Assembly (NCBI GenBank): GCA_904502235.1
Contig: CAJGDP010000018.1
Location: forward strand, 1-34,982
Source: an uncultured Bacteroidaceae bacterium
GTDB lineage: Bacteria > Bacteroidota > Bacteroidia > Bacteroidales > Bacteroidaceae
Direction of reading: 5' to 3'
Length of the DNA: 34,982 nt
This document shows, one piece after another, positions 7,336-16,320 of this stretch. Each line of letters starts with the position of its first letter. Within the stretch, counting starts at the first letter, position 1. Below the pieces are notes generated by a model that ran no database searches, was not told the origin of the DNA, and saw only the letters and a list, made by a program, of their open reading frames with translations. A program made the position numbers and the translations under genes.

Positions 7336-8571
7336 TCATTCAAATTTAATTGCCTTAGTGGGGTCAATTCTTGATATGAACATCGAAGGTAGGATAAGCA
7401 TCAGCACCGAGAGAACAAAGATTCCTATATTCATAGGCACGAGCAACCAGGTGAATTCTATAGGGACAAAATTCATGTAATACATCGAAGGGTCTAGAGC
7501 CACTATATGGAACTGCTGTTGCATGAGACAAAGCAGCACCGCAATGAGATTTCCCCATAATATACCTTTTCCTATAATGAAGCACGAGTAATAAAGGAAC
7601 ACTCTTGCTATTGAGACATCACGTGCACCCACAGCCTTCATTACACCAATAAAATTACTCTTTTCCAGGATAAGTATAAGAAGTCCCGACACAGTGGTGA
7701 AACCTGCTATAAAGAGAACAAGTACCAAAATGAGCCACACTGTCTGATCGAGCACACTCAGCCATGCAAAAAGCGATGGGTAGAGTTCTTCGATACTCAT
7801 TGCACTGCACGAGTATCCCAAAAGATTATAGTTCTCCACCACAGCATCGATTTCCATACCGACGCGTTCCTTATCTTGATTGTCCGAGATATTTATCTCC
7901 AACCCCGAGACCTCGTCACTTTCCCACCCGTTAAGACGACGTACCGTATATATATCGGTAAGAGCCATTATATTGTCGAGTTCTTCCAGGTGAGTTTCAT
8001 ATATTGCAGCAACAGACATGCGACGTGCCTTTACGCCCTGTTGCAAAAAGTATATATTGACCTTATCTCCTATATTTAATTTAAGTTTGTCGGCAGTGTT
8101 ACGCGACAGGACTACACTGTTCGACGGCTTCTTATTATCAAAAACAGGAATTTCGCCTTCTGTAATACACTCTTTTAAGAAAGACAAATCATAATCCTCC
8201 CCCACTCCTTTAAGCACAACACCCTCATACTCATCGTTTCCGACAAGCATTCCCGGTTTAGTTGTAAAGCGCTGCACATGTTGCACGCCTGCGACATCGC
8301 TCAAATCAGCGACAAAAGCAGAGTCGGCACAAACAGGGTCTTCACCTTCTGAAGCCGCCTTGTAGTTCATCACCTGAACATCACTGCCGAAACCCACAAT
8401 CTTATCACGAATCTGCTGTTTGAAACCTACAATGATACACACCGAAACAAACATCACCAATGTGCCTACAGCAACTCCCCATTGGGCAATAGCAACAGCC
8501 GGGCGCGATATTCTGCGTCCTCCCTTACGTGTGCCATACAACCGTTTTGCTATAAAGAGTTCAAGATTCAT
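7336..8571 (-). CDS. LolC/LolE-like ABC transporter permease
   Basis: 411 residues with the topology of lipoprotein-releasing permeases: a basic N-terminus, TM1 at about 25-49, a periplasmic domain of about 220 residues, then three TM segments near 272-296, 318-345 and 370-395. The region preceding and including TM1 (IAKRLYGTRKGGRRISRPAVAIA) is typical of the Bacteroidetes LolE-like group, and the end ISRIDPTKAIKFE matches the FtsX/MacB permease C-terminal 'P..AIR' pattern. It would work with a LolD-type ATPase, which is not adjacent. It lies 11 nt after the small lipoprotein gene, as the last gene of a tight operon with the Wzi-type barrel. A role in moving outer-membrane lipoproteins is family inference. 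Confidence 0.85.
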   Translation of the reverse strand: MNLELFIAKRLYGTRKGGRRISRPAVAIAQWGVAVGTLVMFVSVCIIVGFKQQIRDKIVGFGSDVQVMNYKAASEGEDPVCADSAFVADLSDVAGVQHVQRFTTKPGMLVGNDEYEGVVLKGVGEDYDLSFLKECITEGEIPVFDNKKPSNSVVLSRNTADKLKLNIGDKVNIYFLQQGVKARRMSVAAIYETHLEELDNIMALTDIYTVRRLNGWESDEVSGLEINISDNQDKERVGMEIDAVVENYNLLGYSCSAMSIEELYPSLFAWLSVLDQTVWLILVLVLFIAGFTTVSGLLILILEKSNFIGVMKAVGARDVSIARVFLYYSCFIIGKGILWGNLIAVLLCLMQQQFHIVALDPSMYYMNFVPIEFTWLLVPMNIGIFVLSVLMLILPSMFISRIDPTKAIKFE

Positions 8572-8582
8572 AAAACAGATGG

Positions 8583-9008
8583 TTAGAATTTTCGGAACTC
8601 AAGAAGTGCAGAATCGGAGCGCAGAATCATCTTGTCTCTGTTCAGGTGCACAACCTCAAAACGTTCGTCCTTCGGATTATACAATCCCACCTTCTTTAAA
8701 TCGGATGATGGAGAAATAGTAATCATCTGAACATACAACGAATCGCCCACATGCTGAAAACGTCCTTTTCCGCCATAAGCATAAGAATAGCTGTTGTCAT
8801 CCTCTGACGATGTTGCCAACACCCTCAACTGTATACTCCAGAAACGTTTGTACTCCTTTGTGTCGATAGTTGTAGCAGAAGTAAAATCCTCAATCTTGAG
8901 CAGTTTCCAGAAACCGCCCAAATCGCCATTGTCATCAGCCTTCTGACACGATGAAACAACTACAGCAAACAGGAATATATAAAGAATCTTTTTCACTTGA
9001 CGAATCAT
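8583..9008 (-). CDS. small lipoprotein, lipocalin-like
   Basis: 141 residues. The signal peptide ends in a lipobox VSSC with the acylated Cys at 21, followed by acidic residues, so it should be a lipoprotein. The mature part is about 120 residues, beginning DLGGFWKLLKIEDF and ending SALLEFRKF, with alternating beta-strand pattern resembling the lipocalin-like proteins of Bacteroidales; that resemblance is my judgement, not a search result. Its start overlaps the stop of the Wzi-type gene by 4 nt, indicating coupling. It is a plausible partner or cargo of the neighbouring barrel and permease. Confidence 0.78.
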   Translation of the reverse strand: MIRQVKKILYIFLFAVVVSSCQKADDNGDLGGFWKLLKIEDFTSATTIDTKEYKRFWSIQLRVLATSSEDDNSYSYAYGGKGRFQHVGDSLYVQMITISPSSDLKKVGLYNPKDERFEVVHLNRDKMILRSDSALLEFRKF

Positions 9009-10480
9009 TTTTTCAAATTATACAATCCACAACGTTTCAGAGTAACCATTGCACCATAGTTGTTTCCATACAATGCACCCTTATCAAAAGCAAACGACGT
9101 AGCAATGCTCCAATTTCTCTTTTTGGACGGAATGAAAGTAAACTCCACAAGACCTGAAACATTCTTCTTTATATCAACAAAAGGCTTTGCATATGTACCC
9201 CAATTGTTGCTGTAGGTAAGCAACAGACGATAGTCGAGCCAAATCAACACACCTCCCTCAATTCCAAAATGGAATGCTTCCACACGGTTATTGCGACAAA
9301 TCTGCAACTTGTCCTCATTATATACAGGCGATGTGCAGAGCGGAGTTCCTATCATGCGACCATAGTTGAACCAACCGGCATAACGCTGATGATTATAGTT
9401 GTTGTCCACACAACTTATCTGATCGGGCAAATCTTTTGTACTGTCGTGATACACAGGTCCGCTCTGATTCTTCAGATTGAAATACTCCAGCACCACATTC
9501 CTTATCCATTTGAAATTTTTCAACTCCAGTTCCAGTCCGGCAAGCTGTTCGGTCCACAAGCCATATTCCCAGAACAGTTGCGAATGATCCTCAAATACAT
9601 GGTCGTAGTAAAAGCCTAGTTTCCAATCTTCATCGGTCCATGTTATAGCACCTTTCCAACTGCCAAGAACATTGCCGGCGACATTAGCCTGGTCAATGCC
9701 AGCATATTGGCTGTCGCCCTTCAATGGAATAAGAGCCAACAGATAATCCTTGAAACGTGCAGGCGATGTACTGTATATACCGGGAATATTCATTGAGTTA
9801 TAACACGAGCCGGCAAACTGTGTTACCATCTGCAATCCTATCTCTGCAGTCAAAGGAAATTTTTCTCTGTTTCCAAAACGTACACCACCCTCCTTTGAAT
9901 GGTAACGTACACCGGCTGTACGCACCGACGACGGAGCAAAGAACTCTTTTTGCCAATGCTCATCGGTAAACCATCCGTAAGCAATATGTCCTCGTATTCC
10001 GAACCATCCTCCAAGCCCCGGTATATCCCAATACTCAGGCAACTCGAACCTGATTTGCGGTATAGGACGCGCATTGCCACTTTCAACCAAAGCTCCTGTC
10101 GAGAGACGCGGATTCTTCATATCACACCAACGTTCCTTCTGTCCAAAAGAGAAATTCACACGTTTCCATCTGACATCAAGATACGCCTGCTGCAGAAAAA
10201 CCGTTGAAACAAGATTATACCCTGCCACCACATCTGCACCCCAATCAAGAGCCAAGTGATTATTGCAGAACAGATGCTCGCCAGCAACACCCAGACGGGC
10301 GTACAACGAACTGCTCTTTTCGCTATTGACACCCTGCTTGTTGGCAGTATGCCAGAAAGGAGCAAACCTGCCACTTCCATAAGTGGCAACAAGTTCATTG
10401 CGGTCGGTCAGAATCTGGGCATTAACTCCCACCGACACAAGCAACAGCACAGCAAAGTATAACAGTCTCGACATAAACAA
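9005..10480 (-). CDS. Wzi-type capsule assembly outer-membrane protein
   Basis: 491 residues with a signal peptide (LLYFAVLLLVSVGVNA). The rest alternates aromatic-rich beta-strands with short polar turns, as in an 18-strand barrel. Features of the capsule-assembly Wzi family are the N-terminal GSGRFAPFWHTANKQG, the segments FNYGRMIGTP and FSFGQKERWCD, and the terminal strands of the barrel. In proteobacteria Wzi anchors capsule to the cell surface; in Bacteroidales the family is broader and the role less certain. No capsule synthesis genes are nearby. An alternative start is the ATG six bases downstream. The gene is 4 nt after pepT and overlaps the lipoprotein gene. Confidence 0.85.
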   Translation of the reverse strand: MFMSRLLYFAVLLLVSVGVNAQILTDRNELVATYGSGRFAPFWHTANKQGVNSEKSSSLYARLGVAGEHLFCNNHLALDWGADVVAGYNLVSTVFLQQAYLDVRWKRVNFSFGQKERWCDMKNPRLSTGALVESGNARPIPQIRFELPEYWDIPGLGGWFGIRGHIAYGWFTDEHWQKEFFAPSSVRTAGVRYHSKEGGVRFGNREKFPLTAEIGLQMVTQFAGSCYNSMNIPGIYSTSPARFKDYLLALIPLKGDSQYAGIDQANVAGNVLGSWKGAITWTDEDWKLGFYYDHVFEDHSQLFWEYGLWTEQLAGLELELKNFKWIRNVVLEYFNLKNQSGPVYHDSTKDLPDQISCVDNNYNHQRYAGWFNYGRMIGTPLCTSPVYNEDKLQICRNNRVEAFHFGIEGGVLIWLDYRLLLTYSNNWGTYAKPFVDIKKNVSGLVEFTFIPSKKRNWSIATSFAFDKGALYGNNYGAMVTLKRCGLYNLKK

Positions 10481-10484
10481 CTTA

Positions 10485-11723
10485 TTATAGTTCCTTTACG
10501 CCAGCGGCAATATTGACAATAGTCATGACAGCCTTTTCCATTACCTGCACCGATACGAACTCATATCTGCTGTGGAAATTTATACCACCGGCAAACAAGT
10601 TGGGGCAAGGCAATCCCATGAACGAGAGCTGTGCACCGTCGGTACCACCACGGATAGGCTTTATCACCGGAACAACACCAGCTTTTTCCATGGCACTCTT
10701 TGCCAGTTCAATGATATGCATCTTTGGTTCAACCTGCTCACGCATGTTGCGGTATTGCTCTTTCAGTTCGAGCGAAACCACACCCTCGCCATATTTCTGA
10801 GTCATCTGCGCAAGCACCTCCTTCATGAACGCCATACGTTTCTCAAAAATCTCACGGTTATGGTCGCGTATGATATAAGATATCGAAGCATGGTCTACAC
10901 CGCCGTTTATACTCATCAGATGATAGAAGCCCTCATATCCGCAAGTACACTCAGGAGATTCTACAGCAGGTATTGCATCCACAATAGCCGTTGCCACGCG
11001 TAGAGCATTCAGTATCTTGCCTTTTGCATAGCCCGGATGGACATTACGTCCCTGAATAGTGAACGATGCACTACCTGCATTGAAGTTCTCGAATTCGAGT
11101 TCGCCCTCACAACTGCCATCTACAGTATATGCCCAATCACAGCCGAACAAAGGAACGTTGAAGTTGTGCGCACCACGACCAATCTCCTCATCGGGATTGA
11201 AAGCAATACGAATCTTGCCATGCTTTATTTCGGGATGCGCCTGAAGATAAGCAACCGCAGTAACAATCTCGGCAACACCAGCCTTGTCGTCAGCGCCAAG
11301 CAGAGTATGTCCGTCTGTAACAATCACATCATCACCCTTGTAGTTCTCCACCTCAGGAAAATCTGCAACCTTCAGGACGATATTCTCCTTTTCATCCAAA
11401 ACAATATCGCCACCCTCATAGTTCTCCACCACTCTTGGCTTCACATCCTTGCCACTCATATCGGGGCTTGTATCGAGATGGGCAATGAATCCCACCACTG
11501 GCATTTCTTCCTCGCAATTTGCAGGGAGAGTTGCATAAAGATAACCCTTTTCATCCAGAAGCACGTCCTCAAGTCCCATTTCCTTGAGTTGCTGCTCAAG
11601 ATAACGCGCAAAAACGAACTGTCCTTCAGTAGTAGGAACAACTGTTGCATCATCACACGATTCTGTATCGAATGTAACATACTTGAGAAAACGCTCAAGC
11701 ATATAATTTTTCACATTTTCCAT
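10485..11723 (-). CDS. pepT: peptidase T (tripeptide aminopeptidase)
   Basis: The start is taken at the ATG at 11723 (412 residues, MENVKNYMLERF). The frame is open to 11801, but those codons overlap the end of the preceding gene and exceed the family length of about 410. It is an M20 zinc peptidase that removes N-terminal residues from tripeptides in the cytosol. Metal and catalytic residues are visible: His82 and Asp84 in AHLDTSPD, Asp145 in GADDKAGV, Glu179-Glu180 in NPDEEIGRGAHNF, and the C-terminal His in GGINFHSRYE. It sits between the DUF2027/Smr gene (11-nt gap) and the Wzi-type gene. Confidence 0.95.
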   Translation of the reverse strand: MENVKNYMLERFLKYVTFDTESCDDATVVPTTEGQFVFARYLEQQLKEMGLEDVLLDEKGYLYATLPANCEEEMPVVGFIAHLDTSPDMSGKDVKPRVVENYEGGDIVLDEKENIVLKVADFPEVENYKGDDVIVTDGHTLLGADDKAGVAEIVTAVAYLQAHPEIKHGKIRIAFNPDEEIGRGAHNFNVPLFGCDWAYTVDGSCEGELEFENFNAGSASFTIQGRNVHPGYAKGKILNALRVATAIVDAIPAVESPECTCGYEGFYHLMSINGGVDHASISYIIRDHNREIFEKRMAFMKEVLAQMTQKYGEGVVSLELKEQYRNMREQVEPKMHIIELAKSAMEKAGVVPVIKPIRGGTDGAQLSFMGLPCPNLFAGGINFHSRYEFVSVQVMEKAVMTIVNIAAGVKEL

Positions 11724-11734
11724 ATTATTGTCTT

Positions 11735-12829
11735 TTATTTGATTATTACCATTGTAGCACCGAATCCATACTTCTGGAACGAAGCATCCTGCGATATGCA
11801 TCGCGGATACTTGCGACGCAACTCCTGCGCAATGCGGTTACGCAAAACTCCGTCGCCTTTTCCGTGTATGAATACAATCTTTTTATTCTTGAATTTCAGG
11901 TTCTCGTCAAGGGTTTTACGCACCACATCGAGCTGATAGTTAAGGATATCAAAACTATTCATTCCTGCTGTAGTATCCAGCAACTCCTCGGCATGCAGGT
12001 CTACCTCAAGAATATCTGTATCCTTTGCCAGTTTAGGCTGTTGCTGAACTTTCTGAGGAGCATCACCCTTTTTCTTTTCAAGTATAACCTTCTTTATCTC
12101 ATCGGCATCTGCAAACACCTCTTTTGTAGGTTTATCATCCACAACAATGTCATAAATGAGAGCACCCTCGTCAAAGAAAGGATTCTCACGAAAGAGATGC
12201 AATTTATAGAACTTCACAGTATCTATGCGTCTTTCAACCGTCATCGCCGGTTTTAAAGCAAAAGGTTTATTCTCCTTGAAAGGCAGAAGCTGCACACACA
12301 CACGTTCCATATCGTTCAGTTCCTCGCGTCCGAACTCCTCGATGAACATCTTTGAATTAGGTTCGAGCAAACCATTGCAACGCGCAGTCCAACTGCGTCC
12401 CGAAGCCGTGAGATAAGTAAAATACAAAGTGTAGTTACTGTCGTTTACAAGATAAGCCTCGAAACGGGAATTGCTCAAAGACTTTTCATCCATAGGCAGA
12501 TATGCCAATACGACATTGAGTCTTTCACCATCGGGGCGTTCTGCCGGGCGATACGTTACCACAGGCATAAAGTCATCATCTTCATCGTTGCTCTTCGCAG
12601 GCTGCGCAACACTACGCTTTACATTTTCCGATTCATCCTTTTGGGGCGCACTTTTCTTCTGAAAATTATATTCATTGGTATCCACAACCACACACTCACG
12701 CACCTGCATAGGAATCTCGAATCCATCCTTGTCCTCAACAAGAACAATATCCTTTCCGCGGAAGCCTGTTACCACACCGCCACCACACTCATATATAAAA
12801 CGTACTTTATCACCAATCTTCATATCCAT
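11735..12829 (-). CDS. DUF2027 and Smr domain protein
   Basis: 364 residues. The N-terminal 50 residues form a small beta-barrel-like segment (KIGDKVRFIYECGGGVVTGF) followed by a charged linker. A DUF2027-type central region then spans about 80-230 (from VTYRPAERPDGERLNVVLAY). The C-terminal Smr domain spans about 273-364, with the DLHAEEL motif and HGKGDGVLRNRI, the hallmark HGxGxGxLR of Smr proteins. Smr domains bind or nick branched nucleic acids, or RNA on collided ribosomes. The protein is related to MutS2 only through the Smr domain; there is no MutS ATPase. A second ATG two codons in (12823) is equally plausible. It is the first gene of the operon running to 7336. Confidence 0.88.
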   Translation of the reverse strand: MDMKIGDKVRFIYECGGGVVTGFRGKDIVLVEDKDGFEIPMQVRECVVVDTNEYNFQKKSAPQKDESENVKRSVAQPAKSNDEDDDFMPVVTYRPAERPDGERLNVVLAYLPMDEKSLSNSRFEAYLVNDSNYTLYFTYLTASGRSWTARCNGLLEPNSKMFIEEFGREELNDMERVCVQLLPFKENKPFALKPAMTVERRIDTVKFYKLHLFRENPFFDEGALIYDIVVDDKPTKEVFADADEIKKVILEKKKGDAPQKVQQQPKLAKDTDILEVDLHAEELLDTTAGMNSFDILNYQLDVVRKTLDENLKFKNKKIVFIHGKGDGVLRNRIAQELRRKYPRCISQDASFQKYGFGATMVIIK

Positions 12830-12870
12830 AACAAGTTAACACCCATACGCTTCGTTGCGTACAAGTTCCA

Positions 12871-12897
12871 CAAATTTAGTGATAAAAAACGAGACAA
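12871..12897 (-). promoter_or_regulatory. candidate promoter of the Smr-pepT-Wzi-lipoprotein-permease operon
   Basis: TAAATTTG (12871-12878 on the minus strand) is an exact -7 match. A TTG at 12895-12897 lies 16 nt upstream, shorter than the usual spacing. The leader to the ATG at 12829 is about 36 nt. Confidence 0.5.
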
Positions 12898-12920
12898 TCA
12901 TAAAAAAATCACATCAAAAA

Positions 12921-12948
12921 AAAAGACCAAAGCAAGCTATGGTCTTTT
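12921..12948 (-). terminator. intrinsic terminator of the S37-ABC-patB operon
   Basis: A 9-bp stem AAAAGACCA/TGGTCTTTT (12921-12929 with 12940-12948) followed on the minus strand by a run of nine T. It lies 24 nt past the stop of the aminotransferase gene and just upstream of the next operon's promoter. Confidence 0.85.
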
Positions 12949-12971
12949 CGGTATGATTGAAATAGTATTTA

Positions 12972-14144
12972 TCAGCAAATCTTGTCGTAAGCCACTTTAA
13001 TTTGATTAAGAGCCTTTTCGAGAACAGAACGCGGACAGCCGAGGTTCATTCGCATATAGCCCGAGCCTTCCTCACCGAACATCGCACCGTCGTTCATACC
13101 CACCTTTGCTTCGCGGATAAAGAACTCCACAAGTTCATCGTGCGGCAATCCCAAGCCACGGGCATCAAGGAATACAAGGAACGATGCCTGTGGGCGAATC
13201 ATACCCATCTTTGGCATGTTATCCTTGAGATACTGCTCCATGTAGTCGATATTCGCCTCAACATATTCAAGCATCTGCTCTACCCACTCTTCGCCTTGCT
13301 CGTATGCTGTTGCAACAGGACCTGTTGCGAATACGTGTGCCGTATCCAGTTCGCTCTTGCGCAAGAACTCATTATATTGCTGGCGTATTTCGGGATTCTG
13401 GATTATGTGGTATGAGCTCTTAAGACCTGCAATATTGAATGTCTTGCTTGCCGCCATAAATGTGATACAGCAGTTCTTTGCCTCCTCGCTGACGCTTGCA
13501 AACGGTGTGTGCTTAAAGCCCTTGAGAGCCATATCGCAGTGAATCTCGTCGCTGATGACAAGAACATTGTTCTTTACACAGATGTCGCACATGCGCTGTA
13601 GCTCTTCCTTTGTCCAAACCCTTCCGCAGGGATTGTGGGGGTTACACAAAAGGAACACCTTACAGCCCCTGATTTTCTCCTCGAAATCGGCAAAATCAAT
13701 CTGCAACTGACCATCGACAAGTTTGAGCGGATTGAACACGAGTTCGCGCTCAAGGTCATGTGTCACATGGTGATATGGGTGGTATACAGGCGGCTGAATC
13801 ATAACCTTGTCGCCGACCTTTGTAAAGCACTGCAAAGCAAAAGATATTGCAGGAACAATACCGCCCACAAAGCCAATCTGATCGGCCTCTACCTGCCAAC
13901 CATAGCGACGTGCAACCCAATTCTGTATAGCCGGGCGCCATCTTTTGCAGATATAACTATAACCAAGCAGTTCGTGGCTCAAACGGTTACGTATTGCATC
14001 GACAATAAAGTCCGGAGTTCTGAAATCCATATCGGCAATCCACATTGGCAATACCTCCTCGGTGCCGAACATCTCCTTAAGGTTATCGTACTTCAAGCAA
14101 TCGGTATGCTTGCGAGGTACAATCTCGTCAAAATTGTATTTCAT
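12972..14144 (-). CDS. patB: PatB/MalY-type PLP-dependent C-S lyase / aminotransferase
   Basis: 390 residues, fold-type I. The PLP lysine is Lys234 in ASKTFNIAGL. SDEIHCDM (198-205) supplies the cofactor-binding Asp/Tyr region. NPHNPCGRVW and the N-terminal PMWIADMDF are hallmarks of the MalY/PatB branch, which cleaves cystathionine, cysteine or related C-S bonds (methionine synthesis or sulfide release) rather than simply transaminating. It is cytosolic. It follows the ATPase gene by 1 nt and is the last gene before the terminator at 12921. The precise substrate is not readable from the sequence. Confidence 0.9.
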   Translation of the reverse strand: MKYNFDEIVPRKHTDCLKYDNLKEMFGTEEVLPMWIADMDFRTPDFIVDAIRNRLSHELLGYSYICKRWRPAIQNWVARRYGWQVEADQIGFVGGIVPAISFALQCFTKVGDKVMIQPPVYHPYHHVTHDLERELVFNPLKLVDGQLQIDFADFEEKIRGCKVFLLCNPHNPCGRVWTKEELQRMCDICVKNNVLVISDEIHCDMALKGFKHTPFASVSEEAKNCCITFMAASKTFNIAGLKSSYHIIQNPEIRQQYNEFLRKSELDTAHVFATGPVATAYEQGEEWVEQMLEYVEANIDYMEQYLKDNMPKMGMIRPQASFLVFLDARGLGLPHDELVEFFIREAKVGMNDGAMFGEEGSGYMRMNLGCPRSVLEKALNQIKVAYDKIC

Positions 14145-14145
14145 T

Positions 14146-14928
14146 TTATATTTCTGTTATTTCTATTCTGTTATTCTTCTTGTCATATGCAACGCCATCG
14201 CCCGAAATAAAGCGATGCAATGAACCATTGTCGGAAAGTTTATCCACACTGCCGGCATCCAAAGCACCATCATGCATAAGCCACAACTTATGGGCAAACA
14301 TTACAGCCATTTCAATATCATGTGTAGACACCAGTATAGCCTTTTGCCTCTCCACGGCAAGTCTCTTGAGCATACGGAAAAGATTCACCTTGCTTCCAAA
14401 ATCGAGGAATGCCGTGGGTTCATCGAGCAATATCACAGAGGTCTCCTGTGCAAGAGCCTTTGCTATCATACACTTCTGTCGCTCTCCATCGCTCAAATCT
14501 GCCACATTCCGCTCCCCGAAGCAATGCACACCCATAAGTTCCATAGCCTCGCGCACAAGTTCCTTGTCCTTGACGGACATTCTGCCCAAGAAGTTTGTAT
14601 ATGGTGTGCGTCCCAACGACACGAGTTCACCCACTGTCAACGGAGCAGGCTCGGTAGATGTAAGTACCACTGCAACCCTCTTTGCAACCTCGCTTGGCGA
14701 AAGCCCGGCAATATCCATCCCCGAGAGTTCGATTCTCCCCGACAATGGCTTCTGAAAAGCCGATAGCGTACGCAGGAGAGTTGATTTTCCTGCACCGTTC
14801 CTTCCAATCAGAGCCACAAGTTCGCCACAATGCAACGACGCATTTATTCCTTCGGCAACAGTTTTAATGTTTTTACCATTTCTGTAACCTATAGCGGCAT
14901 CGGTTATGCAGAGTGCGGCGTTTTTCAT
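14146..14928 (-). CDS. FecE/HmuV/BtuD-type ABC transporter ATP-binding protein
   Basis: 260 residues. Walker A IGRNGAGKST (41-50), signature LSDGERQ (145-151, with Asp for the usual second Gly), Walker B ILLDEPTAFLD (166-176) and the switch histidine in STHD. The long region between Walker A and the signature (TSTEPAPLTVGELVSLGRTPY) is the pattern of ATPases for iron-siderophore, heme or cobalamin importers. No permease or periplasmic-binding-protein gene is adjacent; it is embedded between a secreted peptidase (11-nt gap) and a C-S lyase (1-nt gap). Its permease must be encoded elsewhere, or it serves another complex. Confidence 0.88.
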   Translation of the reverse strand: MKNAALCITDAAIGYRNGKNIKTVAEGINASLHCGELVALIGRNGAGKSTLLRTLSAFQKPLSGRIELSGMDIAGLSPSEVAKRVAVVLTSTEPAPLTVGELVSLGRTPYTNFLGRMSVKDKELVREAMELMGVHCFGERNVADLSDGERQKCMIAKALAQETSVILLDEPTAFLDFGSKVNLFRMLKRLAVERQKAILVSTHDIEMAVMFAHKLWLMHDGALDAGSVDKLSDNGSLHRFISGDGVAYDKKNNRIEITEI

Positions 14929-14939
14929 TCCGCGTGCAA

Positions 14940-16241
14940 TTATTTATACTGCATCCATTCGTTCAACTGCTCAAGAATTTCATCACGCATTTCAGCTGGC
15001 ATGTTCAAGATTCTTGCAGTGTGGCTTCCGCCCGGTTGAACGAATATCTTTATATTTTCCTTGTTACGGTCGCGCAACCATGTAACACCGCTCGCTGTCC
15101 ATGGGTCAACCTCACCATAAATCATTATAGCCTTAGGATCGTTCTCGGTGTAATAGTCGGTAACAAAACGATAGTTGCTGTCATCGAACTTTACATCGGC
15201 AAACTCCTCGGGCAGAAGCACACGCTTGAGATAGCCCTCAATCTCCTCTGCATTGACATACTTGTGGAAAGGCTCAATATTATAGCCATAGTAACCGAAA
15301 TCCTTGACAGCCTGTACAAAGAACGACTCTATTCTGTTTTCAGCCGCGAAATAGTCGGGTCCACACATCTTTATAAAGTAGTTCATCAGCACCTCATCTT
15401 CAGAATCAAGTGCAGGAATTGTGCTTACAGGTGTACCCCACTGCCACATAGAGAACTGATATTCAAGCACCAGCAAATCGTAGATAGTAGATGTGGGAAC
15501 ACGGAAGGTCATCTCCTTCTCCAAGCAATAAGCATCGAAAAGAGGCATCATGCGCTCCTTACGTTCGAACATCTCAATCTGGAAAGCACGGATGGCATCA
15601 CGATTAGCCTTTGTAGAAACCTGCTCAAGAAACGACTCATGACGTCCGTCCTCCACTGCACAGCTCAAAGGACCCACATAAGGTACAGAGACATCAAGGT
15701 CCTCGGGATAGTAGGCACGAAGGAATATTGAAGTTGAGCCACCCTTGCTGATACCTGTAGAAGCCCATTTCTTGTTATAGAAAGGCTTGAACGAAGTAAT
15801 GATGTTATGATAGTCGGTCATTGAATTTGCAACAGTAAGATACTCCCAGTTGCAAGGTTCAGGCATTGAGCCTGAAAAATAGCGATACTCCACAAACAAC
15901 ATGTTGGCATCCATGATTCTTGTAAGTTCCTCCATGTATTTGGGATTGCTGAAAGCATAATCACCACCATACCCCTCGGTAACAACCACTACAGGACGGT
16001 CGAATCCTCTGTGACCGAGCATCACACGTTGCTCAAATGTACCTGCAGCAGGATTTTCAGGGTCGAGCAACTGAGTTATCTTCATCAGATAATACTGACG
16101 TGTGGTATCAGCCTTCTCTATCTTTTCAAAACTGCTTACCGCCTTGATGCCCTTAAGCATCTTCTCAACATCATTGTTCTGTGCACATACAAAAAGAGCC
16201 ACAAAGAGCAACGACAAAAATGTAAAGATTCTCTTATTCAT
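14940..16241 (-). CDS. secreted S37 family serine peptidase (PS-10 type)
   Basis: 433 residues with a signal peptide (FTFLSLLFVALFVCAQ, cleavage near residue 20). The mature chain begins with a region ending VVVVTEGYGGDYA, then FVEYRYFSGSMPEP, typical of peptidase S37, which removes tripeptides from protein N-termini. The alpha/beta-hydrolase catalytic triad is visible: Ser165 in GISKGG, Asp379 in EVDPW, and His407 in GGSHTAR. The location should be periplasm or surface. It is the first gene of the operon with the ATPase and C-S lyase, transcribed from the promoter at 16286-16316. Peptide digestion outside plus a cytosolic sulfur amino-acid lyase suggests amino-acid scavenging, but that is inference. 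Confidence 0.92.
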   Translation of the reverse strand: MNKRIFTFLSLLFVALFVCAQNNDVEKMLKGIKAVSSFEKIEKADTTRQYYLMKITQLLDPENPAAGTFEQRVMLGHRGFDRPVVVVTEGYGGDYAFSNPKYMEELTRIMDANMLFVEYRYFSGSMPEPCNWEYLTVANSMTDYHNIITSFKPFYNKKWASTGISKGGSTSIFLRAYYPEDLDVSVPYVGPLSCAVEDGRHESFLEQVSTKANRDAIRAFQIEMFERKERMMPLFDAYCLEKEMTFRVPTSTIYDLLVLEYQFSMWQWGTPVSTIPALDSEDEVLMNYFIKMCGPDYFAAENRIESFFVQAVKDFGYYGYNIEPFHKYVNAEEIEGYLKRVLLPEEFADVKFDDSNYRFVTDYYTENDPKAIMIYGEVDPWTASGVTWLRDRNKENIKIFVQPGGSHTARILNMPAEMRDEILEQLNEWMQYK

Positions 16242-16285
16242 GTGTATTTATAATTTTACTTTTCCTTCCTTATAATTATATTTTG

Positions 16286-16316
16286 CAAAATTAATACAAC
16301 TTAAGGGTTATGCAAA
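16286..16316 (-). promoter_or_regulatory. promoter of the S37-ABC-patB operon
   Basis: On the minus strand TTTG (16313-16316), a 19-nt spacer and TAATTTTG (16286-16293) give an exact Bacteroidetes promoter. Transcription would start near 16280, about 40 nt before the ATG at 16241. The -33 box lies 5 nt from the terminator hairpin of nagB. Confidence 0.75.
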
Positions 16317-16320
16317 ATAT

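Noticed and set aside
11037..11936. 299-codon forward frame opposite pepT and the Smr gene
   Set aside because: It spans the boundary of two well-supported genes on the other strand and has shadow-like composition.
14913..15731. 272-codon forward frame opposite peptidase S37
   Set aside because: The S37 catalytic triad and signal peptide on the minus strand are clear; this frame is its antisense.
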